Below are positions 1 through 9,335 of a DNA stretch of 64,000 bases, one piece after another. The notes beneath the pieces were generated by a model. The model was not told the DNA's origin. It did no database searches and saw nothing but the letters and a program-made list of their open reading frames with translations. Made by a program: the position numbers and the translations under genes. Source of the stretch: Mesostigma viride (taxonomy: Eukaryota > Streptophyta > Mesostigmatophyceae > Mesostigmatales > Mesostigmataceae); NCBI GenBank assembly GCA_009746045.1, contig RPFO01000167.1, forward strand, positions 1,177,574 through 1,241,573, in the 5' to 3' direction. Numbering within the stretch: the first letter of the stretch is position 1; each line of letters starts with the position of its first letter.

Positions 1-41
1 GGTTGGCTTAAGTTGTGTTCACGACTTAAGTTGGGTCGCAT

Positions 42-71
42 GATTAATTAAACTCGTGCTCCCGTTGGGTC
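42..71 (-). repeat. LINE-C 3' tail fragment
   Basis: A short match to the 3' terminus of the LINE-C group: a TTAA-type tract followed by ACTCGTGCTCCCGTTGGG, the same junction seen near 4145 and 48788. Nothing else of the element is recognisable here, so this is a very short 5'-truncated copy or a remnant. Confidence 0.5.
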
Positions 72-350
72 GCATCAGATTTCGGCATTCAAGTTCAAAG
101 TAGTTCAGAACAGTATGTTTGAGTATCTTTAGTTCAAATTAGTACAATTAAGTAGAGTCATTCATGTGTTAAGTTGGGTCGACCCCACAAAAACCTTGAA
201 CACAACGAAAGACGTGAATGACGGAATAACTGTACCAGTAGGGGCTTGGCCCCTACCGGGTCTACTTGTTATCATGGATAAAACACACAAATTATTTTGA
301 CAATGGAGCTTGTAAATTAGTAACAACATGTAATGGGTGAGACCACGTAC

Positions 351-888
351 GTGGTGGACATTGATGTTAACGCGGTACACCAGGGCTGCAGCACTCGATT
401 GCCGCCGCATGAGCCATCCTTGCGCATCCGTGACAAATAATCTAGAAAGGAGACCTCTTCCTTTTCATTAAAAGAAGCGAAGAAGGGCGCGTGCGCCTGC
501 AGAAACGTGGCAATATATGTATGGTACAGCACCCCATAGTCCAGCAGTTATGATTAAGAGTGGGCGTACTAGGAATGAGTTGACGGCAGTGCAGGTGGCA
601 AACGTGTATAATGACGTGTGTACGTGGGCGCACAAAACATGCTGTGATCGACAGGCCAATGGAAAGGACATGTGAAATGCAGGCAAGCAAACATGGTACT
701 AAACACGTAAAGAACAACGACATAGGCATCTCCACATTACCTGCATATAGTCCACGACTTCCTGTCGGCATGGGTGTGTCCCCATGATGTTTCTTGTGCG
801 CTGATGAGTTATAGCCCCAAACAGACAGTTGCCATCACGTGGAGTGGCGCAGATCTTCATGGCACTTGGAGGGTAAACTGCTGAAGGC
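351..888 (-). pseudogene. OTU-family cysteine protease fragment, two exons, frame-broken
   Basis: Two exons are visible on the minus strand. Exon 741-888 follows an acceptor (CACCACAG) and encodes PRDGNCLFGAI, the OTU catalytic block with its Asp and Cys, then a CRQEVVDYMQ helix, and ends at donor GTAATG. Exon 351-496 follows TTTCTGCAG and continues in phase with FLDYLSRMRKDGSCGGN, the usual OTU spacing of Y, M, dG and GG, then shifts frame just before LVYRVNINVH, the strand that normally follows. A GTACGT donor comes next, so the catalytic His exon would lie at lower coordinates but is not recognised. OTU proteins are deubiquitinases, but OTU domains are also carried by transposons, so host or element origin is open. 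The frame break makes it a probable pseudogene unless it is a sequencing error. Confidence 0.55.
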
Positions 889-1010
889 CTGTGGTGAGTA
901 CAAGCAACACCATGCTCACCGGCAGTAAAGTGTAACCACAAATACTCGAAAGATAATTGCGTAGTGCGCGGCATGAACTTCATGTCGCCACGTTCGGGCA
1001 CTAGGCATGG

Positions 1011-2639
1011 ATATCCCTGCCTATTCGATATATATGAGCGAAGTCGTCGGATTACCCACTCGCCAAGTCAAGGTCTTCCATAAAAGCGAGCGGGCGCGCT
1101 AAAGAAGACTTACATTCGACCAGGAATCATCAACACGCCCAGCTGCTCGCTAAATCTAGTTGCTAAATCGCACAGCGCCGATGCAGGCCGAACGGACCTT
1201 TTTCCACAAAAAATAGGCTGCAGCTTTCACGGGGTTAAAACTATCGCGATATTTCAAATAAATGACACTCCGATCACTGTCAGCATTGTTTGCAAGCACT
1301 CAATATGCCCCAGAATCGATGTCTAGTGCAGCACCGCCATTCATTTCTTTATCCCTGCTTTATCCATAGCCATCACCGGCCAGGCTGTCTTGCCCCGCGC
1401 ACGCAGTGAAATTTTCCACCTCTAATTCGACTCCGCGACACCGGAACGGTCAGCGCGCCGCGGAATTGCGCGGGAAATGGCTCTGTTAACCGTCAACGCG
1501 GTTTCACTGAACACCGGTACTACGCTAACCTTGTTCAGCCTGAACAGACGGCTGAGCGAAGCCATTTCGTTCAGTAAAGTTCAGAAATCCTGGTACGGAC
1601 TCATTTTGTAATATCGTTGGCTAATACTCGAAATCCTCGAATTCAGTCTCTTCGCGCCGATTGGTCCATTTTTAACACCATTTTAACACCAAAACCCTTA
1701 ACACCAAAAAGACACCACGTCCCATTGTAGAGGATGACGCACTAATAACGCGTGCAGCACGGCATGCACCCCGCGGCCGACGTTCCACCGCGTCGCGTCT
1801 TCTGCCGATTGCAAATATCAGTCTGCGATATGCTCCTTAAGGCCGTATCAGGCTTGAGTGCCTGCTTGACGGCGGACCGCGGAAATGATTACCGTAATAG
1901 TTTGTTCAGAAATTCATACAAGCACAACAGCGCCGAACATCGTGACTCACGTTATAAAAAATTCAAACGCCGCCGGCGACATGGCTGACGTTTTACCTTG
2001 CAGGCAGTCGGAAGCGCGTGGGCTTGCTAGCAATATTGTAAAGATTCTCACCTTCTGTTCACCCTTGTTGTAAAGCTCTACACCACGATATCAGTTTGGG
2101 GAGGAATTTATCAGGCAAACACTAGCCCAAGTTCGTGCGCCTTGCCGCACGCTTTAATTTGAGCTCCACCGATGCACTAGTCTGCCCCTAGTGGTCTTTT
2201 GCGAGAGGTTTTCAGTTTGTTCCATGATGCGCATTGCTGGAACGTGTTGGGAAAAGATAATCGCAAGGCGCGCGACATCGGCTCCCCGCGGCGAATGACA
2301 TTACGACGTTGATCGCGTTACATTCGCATACGTTCGCGCCGCTGCACGAGAAGAGCCGCTCTTTGCAATGTATACGGCAGGCCATTATCAACTCTTCAAG
2401 AGGTACGTACACCACTTCGTTTACTGTAACGCCCGCTTAGTTACGACATAAATTAGTTATGGCCGCAAACAGATCGTCAGATTGTATAGCCGTCGGCCAG
2501 CGAGATTTTTTTGCACATTAATGGCGCTACATATATGTTTTTATTTATATGGCGCATGATTTTTATGGTTTCTCAATAAATATAAATGTATATACATACA
2601 TATATACATGCGCCGTGGTGATTTTTTTTTTACGGTCCC
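1011..2639. other. No gene recognised
   Basis: No supportable coding region, RNA gene or repeat was recognised in this stretch. The ORFs here are short and without family motifs. It could include the upstream part or promoter of the OTU fragment, but no splice or promoter signal decides this. Confidence 0.4.
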
Positions 2640-2735
2640 TCCTCTTTGACATCATTGGGCAGTTTCCTTTTGTTGCATGCCGGTGTCATGATTTCCGGCG
2701 TAGTTAATCATTCTCAACATTTCCAAGGCGTTGGA
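2640..2735 (+). repeat. Degenerate LINE-A 3' tail
   Basis: The segment TTTCCTTTTGTTGCATGCC, then GTCA and TCATTCTCAA, follows the same order as the 3' ends of the LINE-A copies near 24270-24320 and 41550-41605, with many substitutions. It is an old 3' fragment without coding sequence. Confidence 0.45.
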
Positions 2736-3192
2736 TCGCCATGCGTCAAGGAATAGTTGTCTCACTTAATATATGCCTATATGGCGCTTGATGCACACGG
2801 CACCTAGCTGGCTAGCTAGCTTGCAGCAGGATGCTGCATCATGAGGCCGTCGTTGGTATAATTAATTTATTTGATTTATAATTTAGTAATATATGTATGG
2901 TAAATAATTAGTTTTAATATTACAAAATTATTTAGCTAAATAAATCAAATATTTAAATTGAATATTATATCAATTAACAATGGTGATTATTAAAATATGA
3001 AATATATAACTAGTCACGTAGTCCCGGTTTGCCCGGTGCGAGCCGCGGCCGGAGCATTAACCCTTCACGTCAGTACATTAGTCCATTCCACGAGGGTGAC
3101 CTCTGACGTTTGGGGTCAGCTTCCTTGGGCGTACGAGGTGCTTTGTAAATATGCAAGACATTCATGCCGTGCTGCAAGATACGCATATTAAG

Positions 3193-3400
3193 AGACAACT
3201 ATTCCTGGAAGAATGGCGATCCAACGGCGTGGAGGGACTAGGGTAGTTGTTTGAGAGGAAAGACGCGAATCAGACCGCGGGTCGAGCCACGTCGCTATCT
3301 GTACATAGGAAGGCCTGCATGGAGGGAGACAGATGGTAACAAATAATAAACAGGTTTATCAAATAAACCAAAAAAGATATGAAGGGAAAAAAACACATGA
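3193..3400 (+). repeat. Dispersed repeat D, copy 1
   Basis: About 200 bp shared with 8876-9080: both begin ACAACTATTCCTGGA, carry a GAGAGGAAAGACGCGAA block and a GGAGGGAGACAGATGGTAAC block, and end in an A-rich stretch. The copies differ by many substitutions and small indels. No coding potential. The family is not recognised; an A-rich 3' side would fit a retroposon. Confidence 0.6.
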
Positions 3401-3424
3401 AGAAAAATTAAGAAGTTTTTTTAT

Positions 3425-3452
3425 GATGATGATGATAATAATAATAATAATA

Positions 3453-3484
<32 letters not shown>
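3425..3484 (+). repeat. TGA/ATA/ATT trinucleotide microsatellite
   Basis: Consecutive TGA, ATA then ATT triplets run for about 60 bp directly after repeat D copy 1. Confidence 0.9.
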
Positions 3485-3485
<1 letters not shown>

Positions 3486-3674
3486 ACGATCGCGACAATG
3501 ATAACAGGAAAAACATTTATAAAAAAATTAATAAAATAAAATTTTAAAATAACAATAATAAATAGTACAAAGTAAATAGTAATAATATGGGTGAGGGTCC
3601 CATGCCAGACCCCCTAAAGCCATATCATGGAATAATGTATGCAGGGCTGGCCAAGAGATGATTTTAGAATGTTA

Positions 3675-4124
3675 CTGGCTGTCCGCGACACTCTCGGAGC
3701 TAGTGTATACCACCCCCCGCCCCCCCGTTTCGGGGGGGGGGGGAGGGTGTTGACCCCCGACCCCCCCCCCCACCACCACCACCACCCCGTTTTGGGGGTG
3801 GGGTGGGTGGGTGGTCAGCTCCTACAAAAATTTATATAATTATACAGATTTTATACAGATTTTATACAGATTTTATTCATATTTTACACATATTTTATAC
3901 ATTTGGCTGGCGACCCCCCCCCCTCCTTTTTTCAGGGGGGGGGGGGGGTCTGCATCCAAAAACCCCTAACCCCCCCCCCGCCCATTTTCTGGGGTGGGGG
4001 GTGGGGGGGGGTCCGACCCTTTACCCCCCGCCCCCCCAGTTTTGGGGGTGGGGTGGTGGTGGGGTCGACCCCCCCCCCCCCCCCCCCTGTATACACTAGC
4101 TCCGGGAGTGTCGCGGACAGCCAG
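3675..4124. mobile_element. Inverted-repeat element with C/G-rich core
   Basis: The ends 3675-3710 and 4089-4124 are 36-bp inverted repeats with one mismatch, starting CTGGCTGTCCGCGACAC. Between them lie three or more C-run/G-run blocks (for example CCCCGTTTTGGGGG) that can fold as hairpins or G-quadruplexes, plus a short TTTTATACAGA repeat. There is no ORF apart from low-complexity proline/glycine frames. The structure fits a miniature inverted-repeat transposon about 450 bp long. A clear target duplication is not visible; the flanks read TTA and GTAA, so the class is undetermined. Confidence 0.6.
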
Positions 4125-4128
4125 GTAA

Positions 4129-4425
4129 TTAATTAATTAATTAATTGGACTCGTGCTCCCGTTGGGGAGTCACGGAGCATTAACCCCGATGGATGGATGG
4201 ATGGGTGCAAACAGTCCTACCGGTCTAATCTATCTATATCATCTACCTACAACATCTATCTAAACAACATCACTATTACTACAACATCTATCTAAACAAC
4301 ATCACGCTACCCTAGGGGCTGTCTAGCGTGCCTCCCGCGGGTTTGCACACGCGGGCGCTTCCCCACGGGGGGAGGCTCGATGTCCTCTATGACCTGGGCC
4401 CACTTGGCCTTCAGCCAGGTAAATA
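4129..4425 (-). repeat. LINE-C 3' end, 5'-truncated copy
   Basis: Reads as the 3' untranslated end of LINE-C on the minus strand. It shares with 48772-49050 the TTAA tract, ACTCGTGCTCCCGTTGGG, four GATG units, a TATC/ACAACATC-rich part and the block CTAGCGTGCCTCCCG. A tandem doubling of the ACATCTATCTAAACAACATCA unit sits near 4250-4303. The RT domain present in the other copy is absent. Confidence 0.75.
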
Positions 4426-5004
4426 GGATATATTGGGGTCCATCCCACCTCTTTTTGAGGGTGGTATACACAGTTATGCACCGGTATTGTGCTAAAAATA
4501 GCAATAGACACTATTTATGACACGCCTAGGACAGGGGCCGGGCGTCATTTTGCATGTGTCAATAATTATATTCATTTTAAGTTGCCTCAGTGATATTTTT
4601 GCGAAATTTCCAGCTCATTGGCACCCAAAAACAATCATTATTCTATTATTAATGAACTAATTTCCTCCCAAAGGGTACTTTTTTGGGCTAGAAAAAATAT
4701 AACAAATCAAGAACACATCATTTGGCCCTGGGGAAATTAAATCAAATGCTAGACAATGATACTAAGGCAAAACGTAATCCCACAATTAAGTTTGTCAGAG
4801 CTAGCTCATTCTGACTACAAACGTGGAGAAATAACGTTGGGCAGTTGGCCACCTGCGCAGACGCTATATAAGGAAGGCAATACTGAGTATTAAGGCACAC
4901 TAACACTTTGCCATCCAAGAGGCTCGATCCAGACCATATGCCCAATTCGATCACGATGTACGAGGAGGGGGTCGGGCACCTCATGTGCCCAGCTTGCCTA
5001 ATAC
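4426..5004. other. No gene recognised
   Basis: AT-richer sequence between the LINE-C tail and the composite retroposon. No coding or RNA feature is supportable. Confidence 0.4.
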
Positions 5005-5020
5005 CAGTTGGCACGGGCAA

Positions 5021-5312
5021 TTTCTGAGCTATCTGCTCATTTTATAGTTATGTTGCGGCGGGCTCAAAGGGGGCCGATCTGCCGCCTGTAGCGTAGCTCT
5101 ACCGTACGTCACCTACACCATGTTAGGTGCTTGTTGTTACTTAGGACTAGAGAGAGAAAAGGGACCGGCGGTGCGCCGGTACTAGTGCCTACTGGCAACC
5201 GTGCCCGCCCTTGATTGAGGGGGGCGCGGCGCCTTGAGACATGTGCTTTGTTTTCCATTTTCACACCGTACTTAGAGTGGTGTGGTGAACGTAGGGAGGC
5301 CTTTTTGCAGCT
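5021..5312 (+). repeat. Start unit of composite element, copy 1
   Basis: The 292-bp segment beginning TTTCTGAGCTATCTGCTC recurs, apparently unchanged, at 6848-7139. Confidence 0.9.
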
Positions 5313-6068
5313 TCGCAACTTGATCCCAGCATTTGCTGGCAAGGTCGGCTGGCCGCTATGGCGGCTGCGCTGAATGTAAGACGATGCTATCGGCCTCTCC
5401 GGGCGTGGAGAGGCCTGGAATAAAAGTCTTTATGATCGCCACCTACCGTTACAGGCCACGGTAATGGTTGTTGGGTGGGGGGCTCTACGATTTGAGTAAA
5501 AGGGTGTGATTTCCGGGGCTGGGCCCACTGACGATTCCCCTCTACCCCTGGGTGCGGCAAGCAGCTTCCTGACACTGGGGAAGCTGCGTTTTTTAGTCGG
5601 ACAACGTCAGGGAAGGAGCCATACAGGCCAGGGCCAGCGGCTACGGTGGAAAGAATCACAGGTGGAGGCGAATCTGCCTTAAACGTGGAGATGGCTAGCG
5701 TGGGGTGCCAGGGTAGCCCATAACTACCAGGAGCCTGACAGCGGACCCGATCTTTCGGCCTGTGGCCAGACGGGAGTTTCGGGGAGGATGCGGGGCTGGA
5801 GCGAATCTTGGTGGGAGGAGCGCGCTATTCATAATTGCCCAGTTTTTCAGCAAAGGCAGCGGCTGCCGTGGGTCGGGGGGGGGTCCTGTCGGCATGGGTA
5901 GGTCGGCAGGCACTCTGTACCCTCTCGGCGCTCCGGCGAGCAGGCCCCTTCTGCCCTTGGCGATAAGGGAGAGGTGGGAAGCTGCGGACAACCGTGGGTA
6001 TTCATGCGCACTTACAAAAAATCTGGTTAAGAAATTCTACAGCGCCTGGCAAGCCTGGAAAAAAAAAA

Positions 6069-6182
6069 AATTTTCCCCTCGCGGGGGGCGCGTGAAAACG
6101 TCTAAGGCTCCGCTACGCCCGCCCAAAGGCGGCGGGCTCCGCTTTGCCTTTGCCGTTTTCACGCGCCCCCCACGAGGGGGGG
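6069..6182. repeat. GC-rich hairpin inside composite element
   Basis: Left arm GGGGGGCGCGTGAAAACG and right arm CGTTTTCACGCGCCCCCC form a long stem extended by CCCCTC/GAGGGG, with a loop of about 55 bases that itself contains CCGCC/GGCGG pairing. It could be structural in the element's RNA. Confidence 0.75.
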
Positions 6183-6657
6183 TGCGTGTGGAACCCGGCA
6201 GTGCGGTCCGGCTTTGTTTTAAGAAAATGCATTATATACCATAATAAAGCTCCACTCGGCTGCGGCTGCGCCAAGGCTCGTGACACCATGGCGATGGTGA
6301 GCCTTGGCGCTAGGAGGTCCGCAGCCATCATTATCACCACGATGGGGGGTAATGGAGCCAGTGGCAGTGGCTCTACCCTCGGGAAATCCCAGCGGCTTTG
6401 CCGGTGGGCTGGTGATGGTGGTTGGGTGAGCTGGAGACGTTCCCAGGTGGCATAAGTCCTAAAGCGGCAGCACTGGGATGCGCCCCTCTAGGAAGGGGAA
6501 CGCATGTGGCTCCGCCCTGCGTCCGCCGGGAGACCGTAGCGGCCACACGGGGGCGGGAAGGGGGGCATCATCATGCCAACAAGAGCCCAGCATTCCAAGT
6601 GGTTGCGTTCCTACCACCAGGGCTGGAAACGGCCTGGGTGGCCAGAGATGGTGATGT

Positions 6658-6790
6658 GGGACAAGATTGGACCAAGGGGGCATGTGCTGGGCCCCAGCAT
6701 GGTGAACTGGCCTAACTTGACAATGACTTGTACAATGATTTTGAGGGTGTGGCTAGGCTCAACTGTTAAAGCCTGCACACACTTATTGTA
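6658..6790 (+). repeat. End unit of composite element, copy 1
   Basis: The 133-bp segment from GGGACAAGATTGGACC to CACACTTATTGTA recurs at 7167-7299, where it abuts the right target duplication and therefore marks the element's 3' end. It ends in TGTA, and in copy 1 continues as TGTAATAAAC. Confidence 0.85.
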
Positions 6791-6847
6791 ATAAACTTGT
6801 TTCTCTGGTAGGAAGGCACTCCAATGGACCTTAGCTTCAGCACCTAT

Positions 6848-7139
6848 TTTCTGAGCTATCTGCTCATTTTATAGTTATGTTGCGGCGGGCTCAAAGGGGG
6901 CCGATCTGCCGCCTGTAGCGTAGCTCTACCGTACGTCACCTACACCATGTTAGGTGCTTGTTGTTACTTAGGACTAGAGAGAGAAAAGGGACCGGCGGTG
7001 CGCCGGTACTAGTGCCTACTGGCAACCGTGCCCGCCCTTGATTGAGGGGGGCGCGGCGCCTTGAGACATGTGCTTTGTTTTCCATTTTCACACCGTACTT
7101 AGAGTGGTGTGGTGAACGTAGGGAGGCCTTTTTGCAGCT
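6848..7139 (+). repeat. Start unit of composite element, copy 2
   Basis: Second copy of 5021-5312. It is joined through 27 bp to the second end unit, so the middle 1.35 kb of the long unit is missing here. Confidence 0.9.
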
Positions 7140-7315
7140 CCCACCCACCCACCCTCGCTGCTGTTGGGGACAAGATTGGACCAAGGGGGCATGTGCTGGG
7201 CCCCAGCATGGTGAACTGGCCTAACTTGACAATGACTTGTACAATGATTTTGAGGGTGTGGCTAGGCTCAACTGTTAAAGCCTGCACACACTTATTGTAC
7301 AGTTGGCACGGGCAA

Positions 7316-7734
7316 CCAGTTAGAGTATGGGTGTGTGCACAGCAACAAGGCACTGTAGCTCTACATGTCTAGCCAACACTTCTAAAGCATATTCTGGTAT
7401 GATTATGTTATGAGCATCATACAGAAACCAAGGTCAGTCCATTGCAAATACTAGATCCTAGAATTAAGCCATATCCACGCATTATTGCCCATTGAAGCGA
7501 TATTGGGGAACAACAGGCAGCCCACAGAGATTACCCATACAGTCTTATCATAAATGCTGCGTGCCAGGACTTCTTACCATGGGGCATGGTCACTCTATGG
7601 CCTTGCTAGCATGATAGGGCTCTCCCATAATTCAGTGAGTCAAGAGCTAGAGGCCAAGAAAGCACCGTGCACCACTTTTACATGATACGGACGGGTACCG
7701 CGAACTTTTTTTCGCGCCGGGACCCTGACACAAC
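7316..7734. other. No gene recognised
   Basis: Unique sequence right of the composite element's target duplication. No supportable feature. Confidence 0.4.
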
Positions 7735-7885
7735 AAAAGAAATTGAATAAAGAAAGAGGTCATTGCTGGGATATGGTGAGGCAGTCTGATATGTTGGATT
7801 ATGGGTCAGTAGTTCGATCTTTGACTGCCCATGGTACCCGGCCTGGATCTCCAATCCAACCAACAGCCGGTCAAAAGCCTCGTAT
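7735..7885 (+). repeat. SINE-like dispersed repeat, copy 1
   Basis: Shares about 130 bp with 9187-9330: AATAAAGAAAGAGGTCATTG, then GGGATATGGTGAGG, TTGGATTATGGGTCAG, AGTTCGAT and CCCATGGTACCCGGCC. AGTTCGATC resembles a Pol III B box, with a weak A-box-like TGGTGAGGCAGT about 35 bp upstream, so a tRNA-derived SINE head is possible. No intact tRNA fold could be drawn with confidence. Both copies continue into CAAAAGCCTCGT. Confidence 0.45.
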
Positions 7886-8174
7886 TCAATCTATAAAAAA
7901 ATGGGGTATACACTACGAACGCTACCAAGCATATTTCAATTCACCGTCATGCACCATGATATGCATATTACATGTATATACGTAATAAATACTTGTTCCT
8001 TAAGAAATGTTTTCAAAAATTCCCAAGTCAACCAGTAAGCAACGCAAGAGAAGAGGTACTCTGAAACTTAATTTTTTTTTTTTTAGAAAGTTACATGAAA
8101 AAAGTTCCCAAGGCAACGAACAACACAATAGAAAAGATCAAGCATTTGCCCAAGACAGAAAACATGTAATATAT

Positions 8175-8260
8175 ATTCATTGATATGCCCCCTCTCAAGG
8201 GCTATGTGCTACATATACTCCCAACGGAGTTATGTTACAATTCAATATTCATTGATAACG
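8175..8260 (-). repeat. Dispersed repeat E, copy 1
   Basis: Reverse-strand copy of a short family with ACTCCGTTGGGAGTA, TGTAGCACATA and a GGGGCATA block. Other copies are at 23430-23490 (minus), 45484-45545 (plus), 45690-45745 (minus) and 48078-48150 (plus). Each sits beside AT-rich or TTAA-type sequence. No coding. Confidence 0.6.
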
Positions 8261-8301
8261 GTAACGGTAATTGTAATGTACAGTACTATACTGATATATG
8301 T

Positions 8302-8328
8302 GTAGAAGTAGAAGAAGAAGTAGTAGTA

Positions 8329-8422
<94 letters not shown>

Positions 8423-8497
8423 CAGTGGTAGTAGTGGTAGTAGTGGTAGTGGTAGTAGTAGTAGTAGTAGTTGTTGTTGTTGTTGTTGTTGTTGTTT

Positions 8498-8586
<89 letters not shown>

Positions 8587-8618
8587 CTGGTAGTAGTACT
8601 GGTAGTAGTAGTATATCA
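8302..8618 (+). repeat. AGT trinucleotide microsatellite
   Basis: About 317 bp of AGT triplets interrupted by GGT and by a TTG block near 8470-8495. It produces artificial poly-Ser and poly-Val frames. Confidence 0.95.
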
Positions 8619-8875
8619 TAATATATCGTAATATAATACTACTATTTATAGGTTGCCTTTAAATAATAATTTTAATATAATATCAATAATATAGTAATTA
8701 AATAATAATACAATACTGTCAATACATTATTATTACGATAATATAATATATTTAGTGATAATTAAGTTACATATATAAAAATCCCAAGGCATCATTGCGA
8801 CTGACCATCACGCAATAGAAAAGAAACTAGCAATTGACCTGGAGTCAGCATATAATTATTTATATTTTATGAGAA

Positions 8876-9080
8876 CTGAGACAACTATTCCTGGATGCAT
8901 GGCGATCCAACGTCGTGGAAGGACTAGAGCTAGTTGTCTGAGAGGAAAGACGCGAAGACCGTGGGCTATATGTACAGGAAGACCTGCGTGGAGGGAGACA
9001 GATGGTAACAAACAGAAGGTTTATAGAATAAACCAAAAGGATGAAGGAAAAAGAAAACACACACAAACAAAGGGGTCGAA
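8876..9080 (+). repeat. Dispersed repeat D, copy 2
   Basis: Second copy of the 3193-3400 repeat, about 5.7 kb away in the same orientation, ending in an A-rich segment. Confidence 0.6.
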
Positions 9081-9186
9081 AGAAGACAGTCTGTATGAAA
9101 AAGATGAAAAGAAAGAAAAGAAAATTCATAGATAATGATAATGAATAAATAAATAATTCAAATAGTAATGATGATAATAATAACAA

Positions 9187-9330
9187 AAGAAATGGTCAAA
9201 TAAAGAAAGAGGTCATTGCTGGGATATCGTGAGGCACTTCAAGGCGATGTTGGATTATGGGTCAGGAGTTCGATGTTTGAGCGCCCATGGTACCCGGCCG
9301 GGATCTCTAATTCAACAGGGTCAAAAGCCT
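9187..9330 (+). repeat. SINE-like dispersed repeat, copy 2
   Basis: Second copy of the repeat at 7735-7885, with an insertion (ACTTCAAGGCG) in the part corresponding to the loop between the A-box-like and B-box-like blocks. It follows repeat D copy 2 by about 100 bp. Confidence 0.45.
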
Positions 9331-9335
9331 CGTGC

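Larger units (their letters stand above)
5021..7299 (+). mobile_element. Composite retroposed element with 16-bp target duplication
   Basis: The segment is bracketed by identical 16-bp copies of CAGTTGGCACGGGCAA at 5005-5020 and 7300-7315. Inside, a long unit (5021-6790) is followed by 57 bp of other sequence and then a shortened second unit (6848-7299). The short unit repeats the first 292 bp (5021-5312 = 6848-7139) and the last 133 bp (6658-6790 = 7167-7299) of the long one, with the middle replaced by 27 bp. One long target duplication around both units suggests a single retroposition of a two-unit RNA. No RT, integrase or other known domain was found and no poly(A) or TTAA tail is present. 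The ORFs inside are not recognised. A non-autonomous element moved by a LINE is the best guess. Confidence 0.55.

Noticed and set aside
3803-4136. Proline/glycine-rich ORFs
   Set aside because: They come from C and G runs inside an inverted-repeat element.
7755-7840. Functional tRNA gene
   Set aside because: B-box-like sequence is present, but acceptor and anticodon stems do not pair convincingly and the unit is repeated as a dispersed element.
8185-8631. Poly-valine and poly-serine ORFs
   Set aside because: They are translations of an AGT microsatellite with no flanking domain.
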